Part shown: piece by piece, positions 1 through 7,988 of the stretch
Position numbering within the stretch: position 1 is the stretch's first letter
Layout: every line of letters starts with the position of its first letter
Source: an uncultured Methylococcaceae bacterium
GTDB taxonomy: Bacteria > Pseudomonadota > Gammaproteobacteria > Methylococcales > Methylomonadaceae
Assembly (NCBI GenBank): GCA_903903365.1
Contig: CAIUYS010000288.1
Coordinates: forward strand, 1 to 15,242
Direction: 5' to 3'
Length of the DNA: 15,242 bases
Notes under the pieces: model-generated
Seen by the model: only the letters and a program-made list of their open reading frames with translations
The model's database searches: none
What the model was told of the DNA's origin: nothing
Program-made: the position numbers and the translations under genes

Positions 1-2
1 TG

Positions 3-620
3 ACCCTACTCAGTGGTGGGAAATTCAACCACTCCTCTTATTACTTAGGGAGTATGCTACTCGCGCTCATTCCATTCAGTCAGCGCCAGATACTGGAGAC
101 TGTGGCAGTAGCTTCCGGTCATAGTAACTTATGCTCGTGGGGGAGCTCACTTGGCGTCTTGTCGCTGCTCCTGGCTTATTGGCTACTTGCCCTGGGACAG
201 GGCTTGTTGAGTCCTATTGTCGCAATGATCGTGGGCCAAATTATATTTAACGTCACACTCAATGCCGCCATGGCGTTCACTACCACTTACCGGCCCGATG
301 TCACCGGTCTCCTAAAGCTAGTTGCATCGGCTTTGCTGGGATTTATTTTAAGTATCCTGGTGATAATGGCTTGGACGAGATCGATCCTGCCATACGTAAA
401 TGATTCTGTTGGATCGTTTAAAGCTTTCCAAAGTATTGGCTCTGAATTTCTAGCGCAACAGTTCGATGTATCGACCGCACAGGGTTGGTTGAGCTTGGCT
501 ATCATGGCTTTACTAGCTTGTGGTCTTTTCCTGTTGGTGTCTTTTTTCTTCAAGCCTTTTCGGGTGGAAGAACGAACAAGACTGAACCGGCCGCTCAACC
601 GAAATCTTTTCTTATGGTAA
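3..620 (+). CDS. Polysaccharide flippase (Wzx/MATE-like), C-terminal part, 5' end outside window
   Basis: The reading frame is open from the window edge, so the ATG at 54 is probably internal rather than a start. What is visible is a very hydrophobic protein end with several membrane segments: one long stretch around codons 50-90, one around LLKLVASALLGFILSILVIMAW, and a last one around LSLAIMALLACGLFLLVSFFF, followed by a short basic tail. The opening LLSGGKF followed by SSYYLGSMLLALIPF resembles the C-terminal half of oligosaccharide flippases of the MVF/MATE superfamily, which move lipid-linked repeat units across the inner membrane. Placement just ahead of a methyltransferase and glycosyltransferases fits that role. 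A murein-precursor-type flippase (MurJ-like) is the alternative. The assignment rests on topology and local resemblance, since the N-terminal half is not in view. Confidence 0.7.
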   Translation, partial: TLLSGGKFNHSSYYLGSMLLALIPFSQRQILETVAVASGHSNLCSWGSSLGVLSLLLAYWLLALGQGLLSPIVAMIVGQIIFNVTLNAAMAFTTTYRPDVTGLLKLVASALLGFILSILVIMAWTRSILPYVNDSVGSFKAFQSIGSEFLAQQFDVSTAQGWLSLAIMALLACGLFLLVSFFFKPFRVEERTRLNRPLNRNLFLW

Positions 621-735
621 TTTCCTGTCATTTGGGCTTTTTCGCTATAACAGGGTTTCCGGTGATAGGCTTTTACCATAAATTATGCATTATGAACATA
701 CACACCGAGCAATTTATCAGAACGGAGTTTTTAAA

Positions 736-1674
736 ATGAAGAATGACAATATTGATCTTTTGCAAAAAAGGAAGCATTGCCCGAGTTGCCATAGCACTAG
801 ATCTGTACCTCTATATAGTGAACCTCTTTCAAGTCATGGCATTAAATCATATCTTGAGCAACAGTATAATGGCAGGGCATCACTTAATTTTGATGGCTAC
901 ACCTTTGAACTTGTCCAATGCCCGAACTGCAGTCTTACATACCAAATGTATGTTCCAACGGGTCGCCTGCTCTCTGAAATTTACGATGTATGGATCCCAA
1001 ACAGTGCCAGAGAAGAGCTCCAGGGTTTTCATGATATTGACTACTATCGATACCAATCGGAACAGATTCAGTTCGTAATCCATCAGTTTGGAGTGCCTCC
1101 AGATTCAATTAGTGTCTTGGATTTCGGATTTGGTTGGGCCGAATGGGCGAAAATGGCAATGGCCTATGGATTGGATGTGACTGGTTTGGAGCTGTCACAA
1201 GAACGCCAAGAGTACGCACAATCTATTGGACTTAAGCTTACAAACACTCAAGAGCTAACTCGTAACAAGTTCCACTTTATAAATACCGAGCAAGTATTTG
1301 AACATATCGTGGAACCTCATGATTTATTGGTACTCCTAAAGGATTCCCTACGAACCGATGGCGTCATTAAGATCAGTGTACCGAACTCAAGTGGCTCTTT
1401 GCGGAAGTTAAAGAATACACAAGACTTTTCTTCGCTCTCGCCAAACGAAATTATGCCTATTGCTCCGCTCGAACATGTCAATTGTTTTACTTACACGTCG
1501 TTGGTTGCTCTTGCGGATAGTGTCGGGCTAAAGCCACTTCATCCGAGTTTCTGCAAATTATACAACAGTTCTTCTGGCTGGTTAGAGATTAAGAATGCTG
1601 TTCGGCTGGCCGCGCGACCGTTTTATAGACATGTGTTTCCAAAAAACACATTCGTATATTTTATTCGCGCCTAA
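736..1674 (+). CDS. Class I SAM-dependent methyltransferase with N-terminal zinc-binding motif
   Basis: A 312-residue protein. I chose the ATG at 736 over the upstream in-frame ATG at 685 because CGGAG (723-727) sits eight bases before it and the family-like sequence begins there. The N-terminus has two Cys pairs (CPSC at 15-18 and CPNC at 62-65), the arrangement of the zinc-binding domain of sugar C- or O-methyltransferases. A SAM-binding motif I follows (VLDFGFGWAEW, residues 127-137), then an acidic strand end (LEL, 151-153) and EQVFEHI (185-191), the usual post-motif of the Methyltransf_23 type. HVNCFTYTSL (247-256) is also typical of this group. In a glycan cluster the likely substrate is a nucleotide sugar or the growing chain, acting in the cytoplasm. 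The exact substrate cannot be read from the sequence. Confidence 0.85.
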   Translation: MKNDNIDLLQKRKHCPSCHSTRSVPLYSEPLSSHGIKSYLEQQYNGRASLNFDGYTFELVQCPNCSLTYQMYVPTGRLLSEIYDVWIPNSAREELQGFHDIDYYRYQSEQIQFVIHQFGVPPDSISVLDFGFGWAEWAKMAMAYGLDVTGLELSQERQEYAQSIGLKLTNTQELTRNKFHFINTEQVFEHIVEPHDLLVLLKDSLRTDGVIKISVPNSSGSLRKLKNTQDFSSLSPNEIMPIAPLEHVNCFTYTSLVALADSVGLKPLHPSFCKLYNSSSGWLEIKNAVRLAARPFYRHVFPKNTFVYFIRA

Positions 1675-1704
1675 CCGCGCATCATTATCAACTTGTCTGA
1701 AACC

Positions 1705-2943
1705 ATGAAGATACGCATTCTTTTTTTGACCGCCGAGACCTACCCAACTTTCCGGGTGGATGTTAATGTGCTGTTCGGCAAGTATTTGCCTCGACACGGT
1801 ATTTATTCTGATATTGTGGCCGGAAAAAAGCCAGGTTCAGCCGAGCCAGGCGCTTGGGGAGGTGGTGAGACTTATCTATGTGACATATCGGGTGGCCAGG
1901 CAAAGAAGCACGTCAATACCTTTCTACATAGCATCAAGCATCTGTTTAATGCGGATGCGGCCAAATACCAGGCTATCCAAGTGCGGGACATGCCACTGCT
2001 GGCAACCATCGGGCTGCTGGTATCGAAGTTCAAGGGCGTGAATTTTTTCTACTGGATGTCTTACCCTGTGCCGGAAGGACATATTTTATTGGCTCGTCGT
2101 CGGGGACTGTCCGAGGGATTGATTAAGTTCCTTTTTCCATGGATTAAGGGTCATGTTGGGCATTTCCTGCTTTATCGGATAATATTATCAAAAGCTGATC
2201 ATGTATTCGTGCAGTCTCATTATATGAAGGAAAATCTGATCAAGTATGGCATTTGCCCGGAAAAAATGACCCCGGTTCCTATGGGCGTGGATATAGAGGA
2301 ATTTCAAGATAAAGATATCATTCCAATGGACGACAACCGTCTTGTTGGAAGGCGAGTACTTGTCTATCTAGGTACCTTTGATGGTCCGCGCCGAATCGAG
2401 ATACTGTTTGAAATGCTTGTCATTGTAAAACATCAATTTCCAACGGTGCTGTTGGTGCTGGTTGGTGATGATGTGGATAATGAAGTGCAACGACGATGGT
2501 TGAAGATGAAAGCCGACGAATTAGGAGTTAACGATCATCTGATCTGGACTGGGTGGTTGCCAAGATATGAAGCGTGGCGCTTTGTGCGGTCGGCGGAGGT
2601 AGGTTTATCCCCTATCCCACGAGGTTATCTGCTCGATTACTCGTCACCTACCAAATTACCTGAGTACCTTGCTTTGGGGGTGCCTGTGATATGCAACGAT
2701 AATCCGGATCAAGATCAAACGATTAGACAAACTGATGCGGGAATATGCGTACCCTATACAGCCGATGATTTTGCAAACGCTGTGATTAAAATGTTATCTC
2801 TGGATGTTCGGAAACGGAATGAAATGGTAAGAAAGGGTAAGGATTATGTAAGACAATATAGGGACTATTGTCAGATTAGCAGTAATGTTGCTGATTCCTA
2901 TAAAAAAATATTCTTGAGTAATCATAATGGTCAAAATGATTAA
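1705..2943 (+). CDS. Glycosyltransferase family 4 (GT-B fold)
   Basis: A 412-residue protein from the ATG at 1705; a TTG at 1693 is in frame but adds only four residues and neither start has a clear Shine-Dalgarno sequence. The N-domain begins with a Rossmann strand (MKIRILFLTAETYP). The inter-domain region carries VPMGVD (191-196), a common GT4 acceptor/donor hinge motif, followed by the second Rossmann start (VLVYLGTFDGPRR, 218-230) and LVGDD (252-256). The donor-binding segment SPTKLPEYLALGVPVI (314-329) corresponds to the EX7E region, but only the second glutamate (E320) is present and a Tyr replaces the first, as in the SPTKLxEYMALG subgroup of GT4 enzymes. It should transfer a sugar from a nucleotide donor to a lipid-linked intermediate at the cytoplasmic membrane face. 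It lies 30 bases after the methyltransferase, so the two are probably co-transcribed. Sugar specificity is unknown. Confidence 0.9.
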   Translation: MKIRILFLTAETYPTFRVDVNVLFGKYLPRHGIYSDIVAGKKPGSAEPGAWGGGETYLCDISGGQAKKHVNTFLHSIKHLFNADAAKYQAIQVRDMPLLATIGLLVSKFKGVNFFYWMSYPVPEGHILLARRRGLSEGLIKFLFPWIKGHVGHFLLYRIILSKADHVFVQSHYMKENLIKYGICPEKMTPVPMGVDIEEFQDKDIIPMDDNRLVGRRVLVYLGTFDGPRRIEILFEMLVIVKHQFPTVLLVLVGDDVDNEVQRRWLKMKADELGVNDHLIWTGWLPRYEAWRFVRSAEVGLSPIPRGYLLDYSSPTKLPEYLALGVPVICNDNPDQDQTIRQTDAGICVPYTADDFANAVIKMLSLDVRKRNEMVRKGKDYVRQYRDYCQISSNVADSYKKIFLSNHNGQND

Positions 2944-3207
2944 AGACATTCCAAGTAATAATCTTTTGCTTCGCCTGTTTTTATCATGGCCATAAATAGG
3001 TCTTCTGAAACGGCCACGGTGACCTAACGTTTAAAGGTAGCAGTGGATACCAGGCGAGTTCAGTATCGGAATACATGCAGCATAGATTTAAAGGAAGCGA
3101 GAGGCTACCTGAATCAGGCTCTGGACAACAGCCCATGTCCACCTTTTCAAATTGTCGGGCGCATTGGGGAAAAATGCCTCTAGGCTAACTGATCGAGTAA
3201 TAAAATC
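2944..3207 (+). other. Intergenic gap without a convincing gene
   Basis: This spacer separates the GT4 gene from the AT-rich gene at 3208. One frame stays open across roughly 3015-3185 (ending in TAA at 3185-3187) but has no plausible start, ribosome binding site or recognised motif. A short inverted pair GGTAGC/GCTACC lies near 3037 and 3103. I see no terminator or good promoter. It may be decayed coding sequence left by insertion of the following gene. Confidence 0.4.
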
Positions 3208-4911
3208 ATGCAAACAGAAACCAGAACAACGCTAACGGAAAAGCAATCTGAAACAACATTACGCATTGGCATAATAGTTGAGAGTTTGTTTACCGATAAA
3301 CATGTCTACGAATTTGCTGAATGGGCAAATAAACAAAATCAGGTTTGCGTTTCACATGTAATAGTTAATCAGTCTTTTAACGCTGAAACCAAGGGCACTA
3401 GATTAAGCACTAAGCTGTTTCGCACTATTTTTAAGAACGGCATTTATGATATTGCATCTGATGTTTTTTTTAATATCCTACAACATCTGGAAAAGTATTT
3501 GCTCAAGACCAAGTCACGGTACAAAAATCAGTATAATAAGTTTAATTTGATTTCAGTTGTGGAAAATCAAGAAACCATTCGATCAACTACTTTAAATAAT
3601 AATTATATTACAATTGAAGATGCTGAAATAAAACGAATTAAAGAACTAAATTTAGATATTATCATTAATTACTGTGACCAAATGTTTAGTGGAGATTTTA
3701 TTAATTCTGCAAGGCTTGGAATTATCTCAATCCAGTATGCTGATGATTGTGTTTCCCGTGGACACTTACCTGGTTTCTGGGAAGTTTACTCGCAACAAGA
3801 TACTACGGAATTTACCATAATGCATCTAACTGATACAGAGGGAGGAAGCGAAGCGCTTATAAGGGGAAAGCTTAGAACTGAAATTTTTTTCCTTCTTAAT
3901 CAAGCGGCTCTGTATGAAAAAGCAAATCATACCCTTAGGCTGTTGATTACAAAAATTGCATCTGAGGGCAAACTTCCAGCTTATTTACCTTCTGTTCCTT
4001 GTTCAAATCCTTTTTACTGTATTCCAAATTTACATAATATTATTTATTACTTGTCTAATTTATGTTACCGGCTATCTGTTAAGTCTCTTTATCGGTTAAT
4101 TGGATATCGTCAATATTTTAACGTCGCATTTGTTCGCAGCAATTGGAGATATGCAAAATTAAATCAAGGTGTCAGTCTAAAAAACCCACCTAATCATTTT
4201 TTAGCCGACCCCTTTGTCATCAATAGATTTGGAAAGGACTATTGTTTTGTTGAGGATCTTGACATTTCAACGAAAAGAGGTTGCATAGTTGTCTATGAGC
4301 TTAATGAGAAGTCAAGTAAGCGGATTGGCATCGCGATTGAAGAGCCTTTCCATATGTCATTTCCGTATCTTTTCGAATTCCAGGGTAGTCTTTATATGTG
4401 TCCTGAAACTAGTGAAAATAAAGAGATTAGGGTATATAAATGCCTTGATTTCCCATGTCAATGGGAACTTGAATCAGTAGTAATGAAAGATGTATCCGCC
4501 GTTGATAGCATGCTTTTCGAAAAAAATGGCAAGTGGTGGATGCTAACAAACATTGACCATAATAACACCGGCGATTACGGACAGACATTATCCATTTTTT
4601 ATGCTAATTCACCACTATCTCAAGATTGGAAAGCCCATCCCAAAAATCCAATTTATATAAATTCAACTATAGTACGAAATGCTGGATTATTGAAAGATGG
4701 CAAGCGTATATTTAGAGTTTCACAAGCATACGGATTTGATATATACGGAAAAAAAACATCCATTTTTGAAATTGATGAAATTGATGAATTCAATTACACA
4801 GAGACTCCCTTGGTTGAAATTACCCCATCATTCAAAAAGGGCATCATTGGTACACACCATTTTCATAGCAATGGACAAATTACCGTTTTTGACTATTTTA
4901 ACTACAGATAA
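3208..4911 (+). CDS. Two-domain protein: degenerate formyltransferase-like N-domain plus five-bladed-propeller-like C-domain
   Basis: A 567-residue soluble protein. Residues 19-240 look like the formyltransferase (methionyl-tRNA formyltransferase N-terminal) fold: an opening strand LRIGIIVES, then LDIIINYCDQMFSGDF (149-164) and a segment at 171-193 with the RG-x-x-P-x-FWEV pattern. The catalytic N-x-H of true formyltransferases is replaced by S174-I-Q176, and the later DxGD-like element by EGGSEAL (211-217), so formyl transfer seems unlikely. Residues about 310-565 have repeated strands with ADPF (333-336), FPYLFEFQGSLYMCPE (385-400) and KNGKWWMLTN (439-448), as in the GINT1-like/GH43-like five-bladed propeller domain found in plant sphingolipid glucosaminyltransferase relatives and bacterial glycan clusters. 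The gene is visibly AT-richer than its neighbours and stands between gaps of 264 and 412 bases, suggesting separate acquisition. A role in glycan modification is inferred from context; no reaction can be assigned. Confidence 0.7.
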   Translation: MQTETRTTLTEKQSETTLRIGIIVESLFTDKHVYEFAEWANKQNQVCVSHVIVNQSFNAETKGTRLSTKLFRTIFKNGIYDIASDVFFNILQHLEKYLLKTKSRYKNQYNKFNLISVVENQETIRSTTLNNNYITIEDAEIKRIKELNLDIIINYCDQMFSGDFINSARLGIISIQYADDCVSRGHLPGFWEVYSQQDTTEFTIMHLTDTEGGSEALIRGKLRTEIFFLLNQAALYEKANHTLRLLITKIASEGKLPAYLPSVPCSNPFYCIPNLHNIIYYLSNLCYRLSVKSLYRLIGYRQYFNVAFVRSNWRYAKLNQGVSLKNPPNHFLADPFVINRFGKDYCFVEDLDISTKRGCIVVYELNEKSSKRIGIAIEEPFHMSFPYLFEFQGSLYMCPETSENKEIRVYKCLDFPCQWELESVVMKDVSAVDSMLFEKNGKWWMLTNIDHNNTGDYGQTLSIFYANSPLSQDWKAHPKNPIYINSTIVRNAGLLKDGKRIFRVSQAYGFDIYGKKTSIFEIDEIDEFNYTETPLVEITPSFKKGIIGTHHFHSNGQITVFDYFNYR

Positions 4912-5323
4912 ATTAAAGGGCGAGATATCAATAGATTCACATCTTTGTGTCAGCGTTCCGGCATCTAGGGCGGAATGACGGATTTTTATAACCGATTGAA
5001 AAAATGCTAATCAGTTAAATAAAAGGGTAATTTAATGATCATTTGTATTTTTTACACACGCAAAATTTTTAAACTTTGAAGTAAATGATCATGTTAAGTC
5101 AAAATAATTTGTATATTCTTATGCCTGAGACACAAATGCAGTTTATCGTTATAAAAACTCGTTTAATCAGGCAAGGGTCCGCTGCCCCAAGACAGAGTTT
5201 GGTTATATCTGGGGCGATTTGAAGAAGGCTATTTGCGTTGATGGCGCTATAGTTTTTACTGGCCGTTTTTATGGTAATGGTAATGATGATGAATTTGAAT
5301 GTGACAACAGGGATAAATGAGAC
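4912..5323 (+). other. Intergenic gap with a possible ORF relic
   Basis: About 410 bases, AT-rich in the left half. Just after the upstream gene a short stem TTCCG/CGGAA (near 4955-4976) is followed by a short T-run and might be a weak terminator. A second feature is two copies of AATGATCAT around 5036 and 5087. The right part (about 5125-5320) has a frame open for some 65 codons ending in TGA three bases before the next gene; it has no ATG and I do not recognise the sequence, so it is at most a relic. No confident promoter was seen. Confidence 0.35.
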
Positions 5324-6394
5324 ATGAAGAAGTTAGTGATGATTGGAGCACGGTTCGAAGCATTAGGTGGAATGTCGTCTGTTATGAACGTTTATCGTGC
5401 AGCAGGTCTTTTTGATAAATTTCCTATCGTCAATATACCTGCACAATGCGATGGCAGTGTATTTGCCAAGTTTAAAATAATGCTGAATGCCTACCTCCAC
5501 TTTTTGAGGTTATTGGTCATGGGACGTGTTGGGCTGCTACATGCCCATGTTGCGTCACGCGTCAGCTTTTGGCGAAAATCAATTTTCTTTCTATTGGCAT
5601 ATCTGTTTGGAGTACCCACCATTTTACATCTTCACGGAGGCGAGTTCCCCATTTTTTACGAGAAAGAATGCGGCAGATTTCGCAAGCAATTTGTGCGTTA
5701 TGTGTTCGATAAGTCTACCCGGGTCGTGGTCTTGTCCTCAACATGGAAAACATGGGTGCAGGGCATCAGTACCAATCCACATGTAGAAGCAATTTACAAC
5801 CCCGTGCTATTTCCTGAGAAGGCGACCGCATGGGAATCCCGCAGACCAGGGACGGTTTTGTTTCTCGGTCGGATCTCCGAACGGAAAGGGGTCTACGATC
5901 TGCTGGAAACGGCCGCAAAGGTAGCCGCAGTTCATCCCGAATTTCGATTGTTGCTGGGGGGGGATGGCGACTTAAAGCAAGCGCAAGCATGTGTGGCGGA
6001 TTTTGGAATTGGCGATAAGGTTGAATTCCTTGGCTGGGTCAAAGGCGCTAAAAAGGAGCGTTATCTCGCTGAAGCTATGCTCTATGTACTCCCATCCTAC
6101 AACGAGGGGATGCCGATGAGTATACTTGAAGCGATGGCCGTAGGATTGCCGATTTTGAGCACAACGGTTGGTGGGATACCCGAAGCGGTGACGGATGGTG
6201 TGGAAGGATTTTTAGTCGGGCCGGGCAATGTAGATGCGTTGACGGCCCGATTAGATCAATTGCTTTCTGACCCTGCCTTGGCGAGACGCATGGGCGAAGC
6301 AGCACGTCATAAGGTGGAAACATTTTTTTCAAGCGATGCTGTACTGCCCTCTATTGAGCGTCTTTATGCCGAACTGGGAGTTGTCACCTTATAA
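5324..6394 (+). CDS. Glycosyltransferase family 4 with canonical EX7E motif
   Basis: A 356-residue GT-B enzyme. The ATG at 5324 is preceded by AGGGA (5309-5313), ten bases away. The N-domain starts MKKLVMIGARFEALGGMSSV, with the glycine-rich loop that contacts the acceptor, and has LHAHVASRVSF (72-82) and LHLHGGEF (101-108), the usual GT4 N-domain strands. The C-domain begins with TVLFLGRISERKGVYDLL (177-194), where R183 and K188 are the standard donor-phosphate contacts, then LLLGGDGDL (209-217). The EX7E motif is intact at E261 and E269 (YNEGMPMSILEAMAVGLPIL), followed by GGIPE (283-287). This resembles EpsF- and WcaL-like retaining transferases of exopolysaccharide clusters. It probably adds a hexose or similar sugar during repeat-unit assembly at the inner membrane. 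Base composition is higher in GC than the gene before it. Confidence 0.93.
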   Translation: MKKLVMIGARFEALGGMSSVMNVYRAAGLFDKFPIVNIPAQCDGSVFAKFKIMLNAYLHFLRLLVMGRVGLLHAHVASRVSFWRKSIFFLLAYLFGVPTILHLHGGEFPIFYEKECGRFRKQFVRYVFDKSTRVVVLSSTWKTWVQGISTNPHVEAIYNPVLFPEKATAWESRRPGTVLFLGRISERKGVYDLLETAAKVAAVHPEFRLLLGGDGDLKQAQACVADFGIGDKVEFLGWVKGAKKERYLAEAMLYVLPSYNEGMPMSILEAMAVGLPILSTTVGGIPEAVTDGVEGFLVGPGNVDALTARLDQLLSDPALARRMGEAARHKVETFFSSDAVLPSIERLYAELGVVTL

Positions 6395-6513
6395 CTTTAC
6401 CTGATTACCCATAAAACTCAGCTAATTTCAGTAACCGCATAGGTATAGGCGGCATCCAACCTCAAGCTTAAGAAGTTAATTAGGGGGTATTTATTGCGAG
6501 TTACCTAACTTTA

Positions 6514-6541
6514 TTGACATACAAATTTAATCGACTAAGGT
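6514..6541 (+). promoter_or_regulatory. Candidate sigma-70 promoter upstream of the ligase gene
   Basis: A perfect -35 hexamer TTGACA (6514-6519) lies in the 217-base gap before the ligase gene. With a 16-base spacer the -10 would be TAAGGT, matching only three of six consensus bases, so the call is weak. A second pair, TTGATT (6541-6546) and TATGTT (6564-6569) with a 17-base spacer, would start transcription only about 15 bases ahead of the leader ORF. The gap otherwise shows no gene. Confidence 0.25.
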
Positions 6542-6578
6542 TGATTGGATATGCTAAGAATAATATGTTGAAAATGCT

Positions 6579-6614
6579 GGGAGGTTGCTTTATGAACGTG
6601 GAAAACACTTAATG
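6579..6614 (+). promoter_or_regulatory. Leader mini-ORF with strong RBS, overlapping the ligase start (TAATG)
   Basis: GGGAGG (6579-6584) is the best Shine-Dalgarno sequence in this part of the window. It sits seven bases before an ATG at 6592 that opens a six-codon ORF (MNVENT), whose TAA (6610-6612) shares its last A with the ATG of the ligase gene at 6612. The strong site therefore serves the mini-ORF, and the ligase would be translated by termination-reinitiation. The ligase ATG itself has only a weak GTGGA upstream. Alternatively the mini-ORF is the true start followed by a frameshift. Confidence 0.45.
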
Positions 6615-7940
6615 ATTGAAGAAAAAGAAATTTTGCAGCAGTGGCGAGGTAATGTTGGGTTCGGCCTGATTGATGCAATTCGGCGGATTCATTCCCTGAA
6701 GTTTCTGCAAGATCTGGAAGTGATCCAGTTTGAGTCACCTAATGCTATCAAGCGTCGTCAAATGATATTGCTAGAAGCATATGTTGATTTGGTAAGGCGT
6801 TACAGTCCCTTGTACAGAGAATATGAAAGTTTTACGCAGTTTCCAATCATTGACAAAGTATTCGCCAATGAAAACCGCGAACTTCTTTTGAATCGGGGAT
6901 ACCTTGGAAAGCTCTTTAGGAAGAAGACCGGAGGATCAACAGGACAACCGTTTGTATACATGACAGGAGTCAGATCGCAGTCTTATCTCTGGGCAGGGAT
7001 ATTGTTGAATTGGAAGGTTGCCGGTTATCGGCTGGGTGAGCCTGTGGCTATGTTAGCGGGGCCATCGCTTTTTGGTTCGGGTTACAAGCAGTTAATCAAC
7101 TACAAATTGATGAATGTTAGACTCTTTTCTGCGTTTGATATGTCTTCCGAAAAGCTGGGCGCTTACGGTGACGAAATTTCCCGGGGCGGATATCGGCTGC
7201 TGTATGGCTATTCATCGGCCATTCACCAGCTTGCGCTGCACCTGCTCGCAGTGCCTGTCAGGCAGCGCTTTGGATTGCGGGGGGTGGTATGCACTGCCGA
7301 AGTGCTGACCCAAGGGATGCGAGAAACTATAGAGGCGGCATTCGGCGTTCCCTGCTTCAACCAATATGGTTGCAATGATGCAGGCATTTCGGCTTATGAG
7401 TGTGAACAGAAGAATGGCCTGCATCTCATTACCACTCGCTGCTATCCTGAGATACTCGAAGGGGGGCGTCTTATTTCCACGGATATGTCTAACGATGCTT
7501 TTTTTCTACCGCGTTATGACACAGGTGACCTGGTCACCATGAGTGCCGAATCTTGCCCATGTGGAAGGGGTTTCCCCCTGATAAAAGAGGTGGTAGGACG
7601 CAGTAATGATCTCGTCAAGGATCAGGCCGGTCATGTAGTTTCTTCGCTGTTCTTTACGGCGCTGTTCATGGCAGACGCCAGAATACTGCAATTCCAAGTT
7701 TTATTCGACAATAAACAACTTGCTGTTATCCTTCACTGTGGAGAAACTCGATCCAACTGGACTGGGTATATCGACCGTATTAGGTCGTCACTTGTCTTTG
7801 ATTCAATAACTTTTGCCGAGAATGCCGCTTTTGTGAAATCCCCGAACGCGAAGCATCGTTTTATCATGCAGGTTGATGACGTTGAATCAGAACTCGCAAA
7901 AACTGCGGAGACGCACAGGCAGGTTGATAGTGTTAAATAA
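6612..7940 (+). CDS. PaaK/CapK-like adenylate-forming ligase
   Basis: A 442-residue protein from ATG 6612; an in-frame TTG at 6585 directly touches the ribosome-binding sequence and is unlikely to be used. Visible motifs of the phenylacetate-CoA ligase branch of the ANL superfamily are the phosphate loop KKTGGSTGQP (104-113), the adenine-site region NQYGCNDAG (250-258), YDTGD (302-306) binding the ribose, and VVGRSNDLV (327-335) near the hinge. The CPCGRG motif (315-320) just before the hinge is also typical of PaaK-like proteins. Members in capsule and exopolysaccharide clusters (CapK family) are thought to activate a carboxylic acid as acyl-AMP, possibly for acylation of the glycan or a lipid carrier. 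The length matches the family. The protein is cytosolic with no membrane segment. The acid substrate and acceptor cannot be deduced, and no acyltransferase or carrier protein is encoded in the window. Confidence 0.85.
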   Translation: MIEEKEILQQWRGNVGFGLIDAIRRIHSLKFLQDLEVIQFESPNAIKRRQMILLEAYVDLVRRYSPLYREYESFTQFPIIDKVFANENRELLLNRGYLGKLFRKKTGGSTGQPFVYMTGVRSQSYLWAGILLNWKVAGYRLGEPVAMLAGPSLFGSGYKQLINYKLMNVRLFSAFDMSSEKLGAYGDEISRGGYRLLYGYSSAIHQLALHLLAVPVRQRFGLRGVVCTAEVLTQGMRETIEAAFGVPCFNQYGCNDAGISAYECEQKNGLHLITTRCYPEILEGGRLISTDMSNDAFFLPRYDTGDLVTMSAESCPCGRGFPLIKEVVGRSNDLVKDQAGHVVSSLFFTALFMADARILQFQVLFDNKQLAVILHCGETRSNWTGYIDRIRSSLVFDSITFAENAAFVKSPNAKHRFIMQVDDVESELAKTAETHRQVDSVK

Positions 7941-7988
7941 TATGGCACAACCTTTGGTTTTATTGTTGCCGGAGTACAGCCCAACTTA

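Noticed and set aside
287..679. 130-codon minus-strand ORF opposite the flippase
   Set aside because: Shadow of the hydrophobic flippase frame; no motif and no ribosome binding site.
7943..7958. TGGCACAACCTTTGG on the plus strand, resembling a sigma-54 promoter
   Set aside because: The spacing is right but the essential GC at -12 is GG, and the site lies three bases after the ligase stop with only the tnpB relic immediately downstream.
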